Assembly: GCA_002430075.1 (NCBI GenBank)
Contig: DJBN01000003.1
Coordinates: forward strand, 1 to 23,689
Reading direction: 5' to 3'
From: Actinobacteria bacterium UBA5975
Lineage (GTDB): Bacteria; Actinomycetota; Actinomycetes; Nanopelagicales; Nanopelagicaceae
Length of the DNA stretch: 23,689 bases
Below, piece after piece: positions 7,082-16,607 of this stretch. Position 1 is the first letter of the stretch; every line of letters begins with the position of its first letter. Made by a program: the position numbers and the translations under genes. Under the pieces are notes generated by a model. The model saw only the letters and a list, made by a program, of their open reading frames with translations. It did no database searches and had not been told where the DNA came from.

Positions 7082-9313
7082 TTATCCGAATAACTTTGGA
7101 AATGTTTGGGTGTGGGCTAGTCGCAACTCTGTTAACGGAATTGATGCGCTATTAATCACAAGTGCATCTCCTCCAGTTACACCTATTTTTGTTAGTGCAA
7201 TTTTTTGAGATTGCGCTTCTTCTGTAAGCGCCCCAACTTGATCTGGTTCAACAGCCACAACAACTCGCCCTGGTGTCTCGCTCAATAAAGTCATGCCCAC
7301 GTTATTGAGTTGAATTGATGCGCCTGTATTGTGGCGAAGCACCATTTCAGTCAGAGTTGCAGATAATCCACCTTGGCTTAAATCATGTGCTGCGGCAAAA
7401 ATCTTCTTGGTGCGACCTGCGACCAGAAGTTCAATCAATCGCATTTCGCGCTGAAGATCGGCAAGTGGAGCAACGCCACCTCTTTGATTATGCATATAAG
7501 CCCATTCGCTCCCGGCAAGATCATCGTTAGTTTCACCTAAGAGATAGAGCTCAAGACCTGCGCGGTCAAATGACATTGGCGTGCGGGTGCGAACATCGTC
7601 AATGACCCCAAGTACGCCAATAACAGGGGTCGGAAGGATCGCAACCGAACCGGTCTGGTTGTAGAAAGATACATTTCCGCCTGTTACAGGCAGCCCCATT
7701 TCAAGACATCCATCGGCAAGACCGCGCACAGTTTCAGCAAATTGCCACATGACGCCAGGATCTTCTGGAGACCCAAAGTTAAGGCAATTAGTTACTGCAA
7801 GCGGCTTAGCCCCTGCAGTTGCGATATTTCGTGCAGCCTCTGCGAGTGCAAGCTTTGCGCCTTCATAAGGGTTGAGATAAGACCAATTTGCATTGGCATC
7901 TGTTGCCACTGCAACACCTAGATGAGTCTCTTCATCAATTCTTACCATTCCTGAATCATCTGGTTGAGTTTGAATTGAGTTACCTTGTACATAACGATCG
8001 TATTGATCTGTAATCCAAGATTTATCTGCGAGATTAGGTGCTGCCGCCAACTGTAGAACTGTGGCTTTTATTTCATCCTTCGTTGATGGAATTGGAAGAC
8101 TTAATATCTCTTGTGCAGCTTTTTCAATATATGCGGGTTGCGCAAATGGTCGTGTATAGACAGGGCCATCATGAGCCACGGTGCGAGGTGGTACATCGAC
8201 AATAAGTTGACCATTCCATGTAATTTCTAAGTGGCTGCCGTCAGTTACTTCACCGATGACGGTGACAGTTACATCCCACTTTTCACAGATTTCTAGAAAG
8301 CGTGCAATCTTGCTTGGTTCCACAATTGCGCACATGCGTTCTTGGGATTCAGACATTAGAATTTCTTCTGGTGACAGTGACGGATCGCGAAGCGGAACTT
8401 TATCCAATTGAACTTTCATTCCACCTGAGCCACCGGATGCAAGCTCTGAAGTCGCACACGAAAGTCCTGCTCCACCAAGATCTTGAATTCCTACAACTAA
8501 ATCTTCTGCAAAAATTTCTAGCGAACATTCAATCAGGACCTTCTCTACAAAGGGGTCTCCTACTTGAACAGCAGGGCGCTTTGCCGGTCCCTTTGATTCA
8601 AAGGTCTCTGATGCAAGAACGGATACGCCACCAATTCCATCGCCACCGGTCTTTGCTCCATATAAAACGACGAGATTTCCAGCTCCTGCAGCCTTTGCCA
8701 GCTTAATATCACTATGTTTCATGACTCCGATGCAGAGCGCATTGACTAAAGGGTTTCCTAAATAGCTCTCATCAAAGACGACTTCACCACCGATATTGGG
8801 AAGTCCAAGACAGTTTCCATAACCTCCAACTCCAGCCACGATACCTGGCAGCACACGCTTTGTATCTGGTGCATCAGCTGGGCCAAAGCGCAGGGGATCC
8901 ATCACAGCAATTGGTCTTGCACCCATTGTCAAAATGTCACGGACGATTCCACCTATACCCGTAGCAGCGCCTTGATACGGCTCGATAAAAGATGGGTGAT
9001 TGTGGGATTCAATTTTAAATGTAACTGCATAGCCTTGTCCAACATCAACTACGCCGGCGTTCTCACCAATTCCGACAAGCAGAGCATCACTCTTAACTGC
9101 CTTGTCACCAAATTGCTTTAAGTGAACTTTTGATGATTTATAAGAACAATGTTCAGACCACATGACTGAATACATAGCAAGCTCTGATGATGTGGGTCGA
9201 CGACCTAAAATTTCTTTAATCCGAGCATACTCATCTGGCTTTAACCCGAGCTCTGCAAAAGGTTGAACCATATCTGGATTTATTTGAGCCATAGAAACCG
9301 TATCGAGTGACAT
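7082..9313 (-). CDS. purL: Phosphoribosylformylglycinamidine synthase subunit PurL (small type)
   Basis: PurL converts FGAR, ATP and ammonia to FGAM, step four of the pathway. At 743 residues it is the small Gram-positive form, which needs separate PurQ and PurS subunits; both are encoded just upstream. Motifs include [15 protein letters not shown] near residue 50, [10 protein letters not shown] near 100, [27 protein letters not shown] and SESQERM in the first half. The second half repeats the ATP-binding fold, with NCLNFG and TGGNVSFYN. The ATG shares one base with the purQ stop (TAATG). The reading frame is intact over its full length. Confidence 0.97.
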   Translation of the reverse strand: MSLDTVSMAQINPDMVQPFAELGLKPDEYARIKEILGRRPTSSELAMYSVMWSEHCSYKSSKVHLKQFGDKAVKSDALLVGIGENAGVVDVGQGYAVTFKIESHNHPSFIEPYQGAATGIGGIVRDILTMGARPIAVMDPLRFGPADAPDTKRVLPGIVAGVGGYGNCLGLPNIGGEVVFDESYLGNPLVNALCIGVMKHSDIKLAKAAGAGNLVVLYGAKTGGDGIGGVSVLASETFESKGPAKRPAVQVGDPFVEKVLIECSLEIFAEDLVVGIQDLGGAGLSCATSELASGGSGGMKVQLDKVPLRDPSLSPEEILMSESQERMCAIVEPSKIARFLEICEKWDVTVTVIGEVTDGSHLEITWNGQLIVDVPPRTVAHDGPVYTRPFAQPAYIEKAAQEILSLPIPSTKDEIKATVLQLAAAPNLADKSWITDQYDRYVQGNSIQTQPDDSGMVRIDEETHLGVAVATDANANWSYLNPYEGAKLALAEAARNIATAGAKPLAVTNCLNFGSPEDPGVMWQFAETVRGLADGCLEMGLPVTGGNVSFYNQTGSVAILPTPVIGVLGVIDDVRTRTPMSFDRAGLELYLLGETNDDLAGSEWAYMHNQRGGVAPLADLQREMRLIELLVAGRTKKIFAAAHDLSQGGLSATLTEMVLRHNTGASIQLNNVGMTLLSETPGRVVVAVEPDQVGALTEEAQSQKIALTKIGVTGGDALVINSASIPLTELRLAHTQTFPKLFG

Positions 9314-9993
9314 TACTTCGTACTTCCTGTCACTAAGGATTTCAAAACTGAGGTAAAGAATCCAAGTCCATCAGCAGATGGGCCTGTCAGCGAATCAATC
9401 GCATGTTCTGGGTGAGGCATAAGACCCACAATATTTCCACGCTCGTTGGTGATGCCAGCGATAAGATTTCGAGAACCGTTGGGATTTTCTCCCACATATC
9501 TAGCAACAATGCGACCTTCACCTTCAAGGACTGCAAGAGTTTGATCATCACACATATAGGCGCCTTCACCATTCTTCAGCGGAATAACAATCTCTTGCCC
9601 AGGTGAATAAGAGGAAGTCCATGCTGTATCTGTATTTTCAATCCTTAACTTCTGGTCTTTACATAGGAAGTGAAGTTCGTGATTGCGAGTCAGGGCTCCT
9701 GGAATCAAATGGGCTTCGGCCAGTACCTGAAAGCCATTACAGATGCCTAGGAGAGGCATTCCACCCTGGGCAGCTTTAATGATGGGTTCCATAACCGGTG
9801 AAAACCTCGAAATTGCTCCACAGCGAAGGTAGTCACCGTATGAGAAACCACCAGGCAAAATAACTGCATCAACAGCATGCAAATCTGCATCATTGTGCCA
9901 GAGCGCTACCGCTTCACCACCAGCGCGACGAACTGCGCGAGCTGCATCTCGATCATCGAGAGTTCCAGGAAATGTAACAACACCAATTTTCAT
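9313..9993 (-). CDS. purQ: Phosphoribosylformylglycinamidine synthase subunit PurQ (glutaminase)
   Basis: PurQ is the class I glutamine amidotransferase subunit that feeds ammonia to PurL. The protein is 226 residues, typical for the family. The nucleophile elbow LLGICNGFQ holds Cys85. The remaining triad residues are His194 and Glu196 in MPHPEH. The oxyanion-side motif [13 protein letters not shown] is at 47-59. The gene starts 5 bp after purS and ends in a one-base TAATG overlap with purL, matching the stoichiometric complex PurS-PurQ-PurL. Confidence 0.97.
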   Translation of the reverse strand: MKIGVVTFPGTLDDRDAARAVRRAGGEAVALWHNDADLHAVDAVILPGGFSYGDYLRCGAISRFSPVMEPIIKAAQGGMPLLGICNGFQVLAEAHLIPGALTRNHELHFLCKDQKLRIENTDTAWTSSYSPGQEIVIPLKNGEGAYMCDDQTLAVLEGEGRIVARYVGENPNGSRNLIAGITNERGNIVGLMPHPEHAIDSLTGPSADGLGFFTSVLKSLVTGSTK

Positions 9994-9998
9994 TTGTC

Positions 9999-10244
9999 TT
10001 ACTTCTCCACTCGAACTGTGAAGTTTTCAATGACTGGATTTGACAGTAACTTTTCCGCTGCTTTCTCAACTTCGGCTAATTGTGCTTGCGTTGGTTCACC
10101 ATCTACTTCAATCTCAAATCGTTTTCCCTGCCGTACATCTTTAGCAAAGGTGAAGCCCAGTCGAGGTAGCGCTGCAGCAACAGCCTTGCCCTGAGGGTCG
10201 AGAATTTCAGGCTTTAACATCACATCGACCACTATTTTTGCCAT
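9999..10244 (-). CDS. purS: Phosphoribosylformylglycinamidine synthase subunit PurS
   Basis: PurS is the small structural subunit that bridges PurQ and PurL and helps channel ammonia. The 81 residues show the usual layout: [19 protein letters not shown] at the N-terminus, then ALPRLGF, the [11 protein letters not shown] strand, and a C-terminal NPVIENFTV. It is preceded by AGGGAG eight bases before the ATG. A 35-bp AT-rich gap separates it from purC, one of the wider gaps within the purine run. Confidence 0.95.
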   Translation of the reverse strand: MAKIVVDVMLKPEILDPQGKAVAAALPRLGFTFAKDVRQGKRFEIEVDGEPTQAQLAEVEKAAEKLLSNPVIENFTVRVEK

Positions 10245-10279
10245 CTTTATATCTCCCTAGTTTGTGATTAAAAAATTAA

Positions 10280-11161
10280 TTAAAACTTATTTCCTGTTAA
10301 GCGTTCAAAAGCCTCTTCATATCTTTGGGCAGTTTTTTCTACGATTTCATCTGGAAGTTCTGGCGGCGGAGATTTCTTATCCCAACCGCTTTGCGTTAAC
10401 CAATCGCGGAGAAATTGCTTATCAAATGATGGTTGCTGTTTTCCTGGCGACCAGCTATCGAGCTCCCAGAATCGCGATGAATCTGGGGTTAGAGCTTCGT
10501 CACCTAGGGTAATTAGACCTTGTGAATCTAGCCCAAATTCAAATTTAGTATCTGCCAGAATGATTCCACGCTCGCGAGCAAATTCGGCTGCTGTGTCATA
10601 TAGCTTGAGAGTCACTCTTTTAAGTTCGTGCGCTTCTTCTTCTCCTACAATCTTGGCGGCTGATTCGAAGTCGATATTGATGTCGTGATCGCCAACTTCT
10701 GCTTTGGTTGCAGGGGTGAAGATACTTTCTGGCAGTTCAGAACCATCCAGTAAGCCTGCTGGGAGCGGGTTTCGGCAGAGAGATTGGCTCTGTTTATATT
10801 CAGTTAAACCGCTACCCGTGAGATATCCGCGAGCCACGCACTCGATTGCAAACATCTGAAGAGGAGCAACAATGACCGCGCGATCTGCGACAGCAGCTGG
10901 AACCTCATCAGAGATGATGTGATTTGGAAGAATATCCTCAAGGAGTTCAAACCAAAATAGAGAGAGCTGAGTAAGAATCGCACCTTTATTAGGAATGGTG
11001 GTTGGTAAAACCCAATCGAAGGCTGAGATTCGATCAGATGCCACGAGGAGTATTTCATCGGAACCATTTGTGTAGAGATCTCGAACCTTGCCGGTACGAA
11101 GGTGCTTCCACCCATCAATGAAGGGGGCTGGTGGTGCACCTGCTGCACCAAAGCCACTCAT
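10280..11161 (-). CDS. purC: Phosphoribosylaminoimidazole-succinocarboxamide synthase (SAICAR synthetase)
   Basis: PurC joins aspartate to CAIR using ATP, giving SAICAR. With the ATG at 11161 the protein is 293 residues, a normal length for the longer PurC form. Motifs are GKVRDLY (24-30), VASDRISAFDWVLPTTIPNKG, a central ECVARGYLTGSG, and later ILADTKFEFG and DSSRFWELDSW. An upstream in-frame start at 11248 would add 29 residues and overlap purB by 74 nt; that segment is unlike PurC N-termini, so I prefer 11161, which leaves a 13-bp gap after the purB stop. The ribosome binding site, GTGAGA, is weak. The next enzyme in the pathway, PurB, is encoded immediately upstream. Confidence 0.95.
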   Translation of the reverse strand: MSGFGAAGAPPAPFIDGWKHLRTGKVRDLYTNGSDEILLVASDRISAFDWVLPTTIPNKGAILTQLSLFWFELLEDILPNHIISDEVPAAVADRAVIVAPLQMFAIECVARGYLTGSGLTEYKQSQSLCRNPLPAGLLDGSELPESIFTPATKAEVGDHDINIDFESAAKIVGEEEAHELKRVTLKLYDTAAEFARERGIILADTKFEFGLDSQGLITLGDEALTPDSSRFWELDSWSPGKQQPSFDKQFLRDWLTQSGWDKKSPPPELPDEIVEKTAQRYEEAFERLTGNKF

Positions 11162-11174
11162 TGCAATCTCACTA

Positions 11175-12596
11175 TCAGAGAATAGAGCTGGGCTTGTACT
11201 GCGCAGCGGCAGGGTGCGCGGATGTAATCGCCTCAATGCGATTAACAACTCGAGCTACTTGTTGGCGAGCATCGCCAGTAAATTCAATTGGGCTTCCGAT
11301 TAGAGCATTTAGCTCAGCTCGCTTAAATGGAATTCGATTATCTGCAGATATTGCATCGAGAAAATTATTTGGCTTTCCTTCGCGCATACCAAGTGCGGCA
11401 GCAACTGCGTGTTCCTTAATAGCCTCATGTGCGATTTCGCGACCCACGCCAGCTTTCACTGAGGCCATCAGAATTTTCGTTGTTGCAAGAAATGGTAGAT
11501 AGCGTTCTAACTCTGCAGAAATCACTGCGGGAAATGCTCCGAATTCGCTAAGAACTGTGAGAGTTGTTTCTAATAGGCCATCCATCGCGTAAAAAGCATC
11601 GGGTAAAGCAACTCGACGAACCACGCTGCACGAAACATCGCCTTCATTCCATTGATTTCCGGCCAATTCAGAGACCATTGATGCATATCCGCGAAGAACG
11701 ACAGTTAGTCCATTTACACGTTCACACGAGCGTGTATTCATCTTGTGTGGCATTGCAGATGAACCAACTTGGCCAGCCTTAAATCCCTCTGTAACAAGCT
11801 CGGCACCTGCCATGAGGCGAATTGATGTTGCAAGGGACGAAGGCGCGGTAGCCAATTGAACAAGAGTGGTCAGTACTTCGTAATCAAGAGATCGCGGATA
11901 AACCTGACCTGTGGAATCCAAAACACGATCAAAGCCCAACTCTTTTGCAATAGATGCCTCAAGGTTTTGGTGTGCCTGTGTCGAACCAAGCAAGTCGATT
12001 GAATCTTGCGCAGTACCTACTGGTCCTTTAATACCGCGCATTGGATATCTACTTTGTAAAGATACTAGGCGCTCGTATGCATAGAGAAGTTCTTCTGCAG
12101 CAGAAGCAAAACGCTTTCCTAAAGTAGTGATTTGTGCAGGCACATTATGCGAACGGCCCGCTATTGGTTGATCGGTGTACTGGCTTGCCTTAACGGCGAG
12201 GGATGCAAGGAGTGCAACGACTTTATTATGAATGAGAGCAAGACCATCTTTTATTTGAAGAGCCTCGATATTTTCAGTAAGGTCGCGACTTGTCATGCCG
12301 GCGTGAATTGCTTCGTGGCCCGCTAGCTCATTGAATTCTTCTATTCGAGCCTTAACATCGTGGCGAGTGATTTTTTCACGTGCGCTAATCGAAACTAAAT
12401 CAACCTTGGTTATAACTTTTTCATAATCTGCAATGACAGCATCTGAGATTGGGTGTCCCAGTTGGGATTGTGCTCTGGCGACTGCAATCCATAATCTACG
12501 CTCTGCAATAATTTTTTCTTCTGGCGCGAATATCCGACGCATCTCTTGAGAGGCATAACGCTCGGCTAGTACGTTCACTGACGCATTCTCTCGCAT
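11175..12596 (-). CDS. purB: Adenylosuccinate lyase
   Basis: PurB releases fumarate twice in the pathway: from SAICAR to give AICAR, and from adenylosuccinate to give AMP. The 473-residue protein belongs to the fumarase/aspartase superfamily. Visible motifs are TSRDLTEN (102-109), GRSHNVPAQ with the probable catalytic His150, and the superfamily signature GSSAMPHKMN (278-287) with the catalytic Ser in the flexible loop. Its ATG follows the purD TAA stop with no spacer at all (TAAATG). Both enzymes that feed it, PurA and PurC, are encoded in the same run. Confidence 0.96.
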   Translation of the reverse strand: MRENASVNVLAERYASQEMRRIFAPEEKIIAERRLWIAVARAQSQLGHPISDAVIADYEKVITKVDLVSISAREKITRHDVKARIEEFNELAGHEAIHAGMTSRDLTENIEALQIKDGLALIHNKVVALLASLAVKASQYTDQPIAGRSHNVPAQITTLGKRFASAAEELLYAYERLVSLQSRYPMRGIKGPVGTAQDSIDLLGSTQAHQNLEASIAKELGFDRVLDSTGQVYPRSLDYEVLTTLVQLATAPSSLATSIRLMAGAELVTEGFKAGQVGSSAMPHKMNTRSCERVNGLTVVLRGYASMVSELAGNQWNEGDVSCSVVRRVALPDAFYAMDGLLETTLTVLSEFGAFPAVISAELERYLPFLATTKILMASVKAGVGREIAHEAIKEHAVAAALGMREGKPNNFLDAISADNRIPFKRAELNALIGSPIEFTGDARQQVARVVNRIEAITSAHPAAAQYKPSSIL

Positions 12597-13841
12597 TTAA
12601 TTGCCCTTCTCTGCGACCGACGCATTGAGCGCTATATCGGTCCGATAGAAAGATCCCTCAAGTTCAATCTGAGAGATTGCACGATATGCACGGTCGCGTG
12701 CTTCGGTTAGATCCGCACCTGTTCCTGTCACCGTGAGGACACGCCCACCTGTAGAGAGAAGTGATTCTCCATCATATGAAGTTCCAGCATGAAAGACCTG
12801 CGAGTGATCTATCTCTGGAATTGAAGAAATTGGATTGCCGATTATGGGTGAATCTGGATATCCCTTTGCAGCTAAAACTACGGTGACGGCGCTTTCGTCT
12901 CGCCATTGCAGAACTGCATCATCGAGTGAATCAGTGGCTGCCTTATAGAGAAGGCTAGCAAGCGGCGTTATCAGGCGTGGAATTAAGACTTGAGTCTCTG
13001 GATCTCCGAATCGTGCATTAAATTCAATCACGCGTATTCCATCAATGGTGAGTGCAAGCCCTGCGTATAAGAGCCCCACAAATGGAGTTCCACGTGCTGC
13101 CATTTCAGCAATTATCGGAGCTAAGACTTTTTCATATGTTTCTTCCACGATCTCATCTGGTGCCCATGGAAGTGGAGAGTACGCACCCATTCCACCGGTA
13201 TTCGGACCCTCGTCATTTTCATAAGCACGTTTAAAATCTTGAGCTGGCTGCATCGGCAATATATTTCTTCCATCAGAAATTCCAAAGAGTGAGATCTCTG
13301 GTCCATCAAGAAATTCTTCAATTACTACTCGCTTGCAAGAAAGTGCATGATCCAACGCAACCTTGCGATCATTGGTGACGACAACACCTTTACCTGCAGC
13401 CAGACCATCGTCTTTCACAACATACGGTGCCCCAAAAGTATCGAGGGCTTTTTCAATTTCTGATTGTTCAGAACAGGTGAAGCTTCGAGAAGTTGGGACG
13501 CCCGCATCTCGCATTACGCCCTTTGCAAAATCTTTCGACCCTTCCAATTGAGCTGCAGCTTTTGAAGGACCAAAGACTGCAAAACCTGCTTCACGCAATA
13601 CATCCGTTGCGCCATTGACCAGCGGTACTTCAGGTCCAATGACAACAAGATCGACTTTTAGGTTTTTAGCGAGGTTGCAGATTGCGTCGTTATCTGTGAT
13701 CGCAAGGGGGTGAATTGTCGCAATAGTTGCGATGCCCGGATTTCCTGGAGCAACATGTAGCTCTGTACAACTTGGGTCTGCCTTCAGTCCTAGTGCGAGT
13801 GCGTGTTCACGACCGCCGCTTCCGACTAGGAGGATTTTCAT
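12597..13841 (-). CDS. purD: Phosphoribosylamine-glycine ligase (GAR synthetase)
   Basis: PurD attaches glycine to phosphoribosylamine using ATP, the second step of purine synthesis. The 414 residues have the ATP-grasp organisation: the N-terminal [16 protein letters not shown] loop, [27 protein letters not shown], the ATP-grasp segment [15 protein letters not shown], and the metal-binding [12 protein letters not shown]. Length and motif order are normal, and it is a stand-alone PurD without fusion to PurM or PurN. It lies 3 bp after the purA stop and abuts purB directly. Confidence 0.97.
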   Translation of the reverse strand: MKILLVGSGGREHALALGLKADPSCTELHVAPGNPGIATIATIHPLAITDNDAICNLAKNLKVDLVVIGPEVPLVNGATDVLREAGFAVFGPSKAAAQLEGSKDFAKGVMRDAGVPTSRSFTCSEQSEIEKALDTFGAPYVVKDDGLAAGKGVVVTNDRKVALDHALSCKRVVIEEFLDGPEISLFGISDGRNILPMQPAQDFKRAYENDEGPNTGGMGAYSPLPWAPDEIVEETYEKVLAPIIAEMAARGTPFVGLLYAGLALTIDGIRVIEFNARFGDPETQVLIPRLITPLASLLYKAATDSLDDAVLQWRDESAVTVVLAAKGYPDSPIIGNPISSIPEIDHSQVFHAGTSYDGESLLSTGGRVLTVTGTGADLTEARDRAYRAISQIELEGSFYRTDIALNASVAEKGN

Positions 13842-13844
13842 GGC

Positions 13845-15155
<1,311 letters not shown>

Positions 15156-15159
15156 TTAA

Positions 15160-16194
15160 TTACTTAAGTAGTGATGTGCCAGTTGAACGAAGATCCTCGC
15201 AAGCAACGCCAACACGTGCGGCGATTCCTGCTTCAGCAGCTTTACCCCACGCACGTGGATCGTAGGCCTTCTTATTGCCTACTTCGCCATCTATCTTAAG
15301 AACGCCGTCATAGTTTTTGAACATATGCTCAACAACGGGACGTGTAAATGCATACTGAGTATCAGTATCGATATTCATCTTGATGACACCGTAATCAAGT
15401 GATTCGCGGATCTCTGAAAGAAGTGATCCTGAGCCACCGTGGAATACAAGGTCCATTGGCTTGCTTCCAACAGGAAGGCCGAGCTTCTTTGCAACTGCTT
15501 CTTGCAGAGTTGCGAGAATTTTTGGCTGAAGTACAACGTTTCCTGGCTTGTAAACACCGTGAACGTTTCCGAATGTTGCCGCCACCATATAGCGAGCATT
15601 TGCATCGGTTCCAAGTGTTTCGATTGTAAGAAGAGCATCTTCCGGGGTTGAGTAGAGCTTTGCATCGTGCTTTGCTTCTACGCCATCTTCTTCTCCACCG
15701 ACAACGCCGATTTCAATTTCAAGAACTGTGCGAGCTGCAACTGACTTATCAAGAAGTTCGCGAGCAACCTTCATATTCTCTGGCATGTCAACTGCTGATC
15801 CATCCCACATATGTGAGTTGAAGAGTGGCTGCTTGCCTTCCTTAACGCGCTGAGCACCGATTTCAAGAAGTGGACGCATGAAACCGTCGAGCTTCTCCTT
15901 TGGGCAATGATCAGTATGAATTCCGATATTAACGTTGTAATTCTTTGCAACAACGTGCGCAAATTCTGCGAGCGCAACTGCGCCATCAACCATGTGCTTT
16001 ACAGTCGAACCTGAAGCGTATTCAGCTCCACCCCAAGAAAATTGAATGATTCCATCTGACTCTGCCTCGGCGAATCCACGGATTGCACCAATGATTGTCT
16101 GTGATGATGAAACGTTAATTGCTGGGTATGCAAATGATCCGGCCTTAGCGCGGTCCAACATTGCTGCATAAACTTCAGGGGTTGCTATTGGCAT
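15160..16194 (-). CDS. fba: Class II fructose-bisphosphate aldolase
   Basis: This zinc-dependent aldolase reversibly splits fructose-1,6-bisphosphate into dihydroxyacetone phosphate and glyceraldehyde-3-phosphate. The protein is 344 residues, class IIA length. IHTDHC (92-97) carries the catalytic Asp95 and zinc ligand His96. The other expected zinc histidines are His212 in GNVHG and His252 in VFHGGSGS. NIDTDTQYAFTRP is the phosphate-side motif. I start at the ATG at 16194, which is preceded by GGGAG at good spacing; an in-frame TTG at 16206 would add 4 residues and consume that site. It is the first gene of the long run and is followed after 31 bp by purA. No terminator hairpin lies between them. 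Confidence 0.96.
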   Translation of the reverse strand: MPIATPEVYAAMLDRAKAGSFAYPAINVSSSQTIIGAIRGFAEAESDGIIQFSWGGAEYASGSTVKHMVDGAVALAEFAHVVAKNYNVNIGIHTDHCPKEKLDGFMRPLLEIGAQRVKEGKQPLFNSHMWDGSAVDMPENMKVARELLDKSVAARTVLEIEIGVVGGEEDGVEAKHDAKLYSTPEDALLTIETLGTDANARYMVAATFGNVHGVYKPGNVVLQPKILATLQEAVAKKLGLPVGSKPMDLVFHGGSGSLLSEIRESLDYGVIKMNIDTDTQYAFTRPVVEHMFKNYDGVLKIDGEVGNKKAYDPRAWGKAAEAGIAARVGVACEDLRSTGTSLLK

Positions 16195-16214
16195 TGTGAC
16201 TCCCAATCAGATAA

Positions 16215-16247
16215 TTCTTGTAGTTACATATTTCTTGTAGTTACATA
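16215..16247 (-). repeat. Tandem duplication in the fba leader
   Basis: The 16-mer TTCTTGTAGTTACATA (plus-strand reading) occurs twice, at 16215-16230 and 16232-16247, identical and separated by one base, giving a 17-nt period. It ends about 20 bp before the fba start codon. On the transcribed minus strand each copy reads TATGTAACTACAAGAA. A recent slippage duplication or paired regulator sites are both possible. The 17-nt period is not an integral number of helical turns. Confidence 0.85.
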
Positions 16248-16317
16248 GTGCTAGAACTGGTGTAAACGCTCTGACGCACCATTGGGTCCAAGTGAGGCTT
16301 ACGCCTAATCCAACCAC

Positions 16318-16363
16318 CTACCCCCGCGTATGAAAAATCGACGCTCTCAATACGCAGGGGTAG
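16318..16363 (-). other. Long hairpin downstream of the small ORF and upstream of fba
   Basis: CTACCCCCGCGTAT (16318-16331) and ATACGCAGGGGTAG (16350-16363) form a 14-bp stem with an 18-nt loop. On the plus strand one position is a C-A mismatch. In minus-strand RNA the same position becomes a U-G wobble, so all 14 pairs form. That asymmetry suggests the structure acts in the minus-strand transcript. No U tract follows it, so it is not a classical terminator. It could still end the small ORF's transcript or act in the fba leader. Confidence 0.6.
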
Positions 16364-16369
16364 ACCCTC

Positions 16370-16471
16370 TTATGGGTGGAGGGTTTTCTGCAGGAAGGCT
16401 ACGAGCCCTGCAATCAGGGCTGGGTTACTCAGGAACTTGAGCAGAATTGCTAGAAATACTGCGATTGTCAT
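16370..16471 (-). CDS. Candidate small hydrophobic membrane protein (33 aa), unrecognised
   Basis: An ORF of 33 codons starts with ATG at 16471 and ends with TAA at 16370-16372. AGAAAGGAGAAAG immediately precedes the ATG, one of the best ribosome binding sites in the window. The peptide begins MTIAVFLAILLKFLSNP; residues 2-27 are almost wholly hydrophobic, with one Lys12 and an Asn-Pro kink at 16-17. It ends in a polar QKTLHP tail. A single membrane-spanning helix is likely. I do not recognise the family. Size and layout recall small regulatory membrane peptides and type I toxins such as TisB or Ldr, but also accessory subunits like KdpF. A plausible -10 (CATAAT on the minus strand, 16511-16516) lies 40 bp upstream. 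Hairpins overlap its coding and stop regions. Confidence 0.55.
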   Translation of the reverse strand: MTIAVFLAILLKFLSNPALIAGLVAFLQKTLHP

Positions 16472-16557
16472 CTTTCTCCTTTCTTAGAGCTTCGATAGAT
16501 CAAGGTGCGCATTATGAGCAATTCGTACATTACAAAAATGAATAATCCGTAAGAATG

Positions 16558-16586
16558 TTGATAAGTAGCCACTTTAAAAATATCTA
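16558..16586 (+). promoter_or_regulatory. Candidate promoter of acs
   Basis: TTGATA at 16558-16563 resembles a -35 box. After exactly 17 bases comes TATCTA at 16581-16586, a partial -10 match (TAT conserved). Transcription would then start near 16593 and give a leader of about 15 nt. Alternatively TAGCCT at 16596-16601 fits the TANNNT -10 pattern and lies 6 nt before the acs ATG, which would give a leaderless mRNA. The ATG has no Shine-Dalgarno, which favours the leaderless reading. Neither has been tested. Confidence 0.35.
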
Positions 16587-16607
16587 CAACGCCTGTAGCC
16601 TCTTGAT

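Larger units (their letters stand above)
16195..16607. other. Structured intergenic region between fba and acs
   Basis: This is the longest stretch in the window without a recognised gene. It should hold the promoter of the minus-strand fba/pur run and the plus-strand promoter of acs. From left to right it contains a tandem 17-nt duplication (16215-16247), a long hairpin (16318-16363), two further perfect hairpins (16364-16384 and 16404-16421), and a 33-codon minus-strand ORF (16370-16471) with a strong ribosome binding site. An AT-rich divergent promoter zone follows (about 16500-16600). I see no known riboswitch or tRNA in it. Confidence 0.7.

Noticed and set aside
8302..8706. Plus-strand open frame of 134 codons inside purL
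   Set aside because: It lies wholly within the conserved PurL coding region on the other strand and reads as Leu/Gln/His-rich shadow sequence.
11162..11248. Longer N-terminus for PurC from 11248
   Set aside because: It would overlap purB by 74 nt and adds a segment unlike PurC. The ATG at 11161 gives the normal length and N-terminus.
16195..16607. A known riboswitch or Crp site in the fba/acs intergenic region
   Set aside because: I looked for a TGTGA-N6-TCACA type site and for familiar riboswitch cores and found none that I could support.
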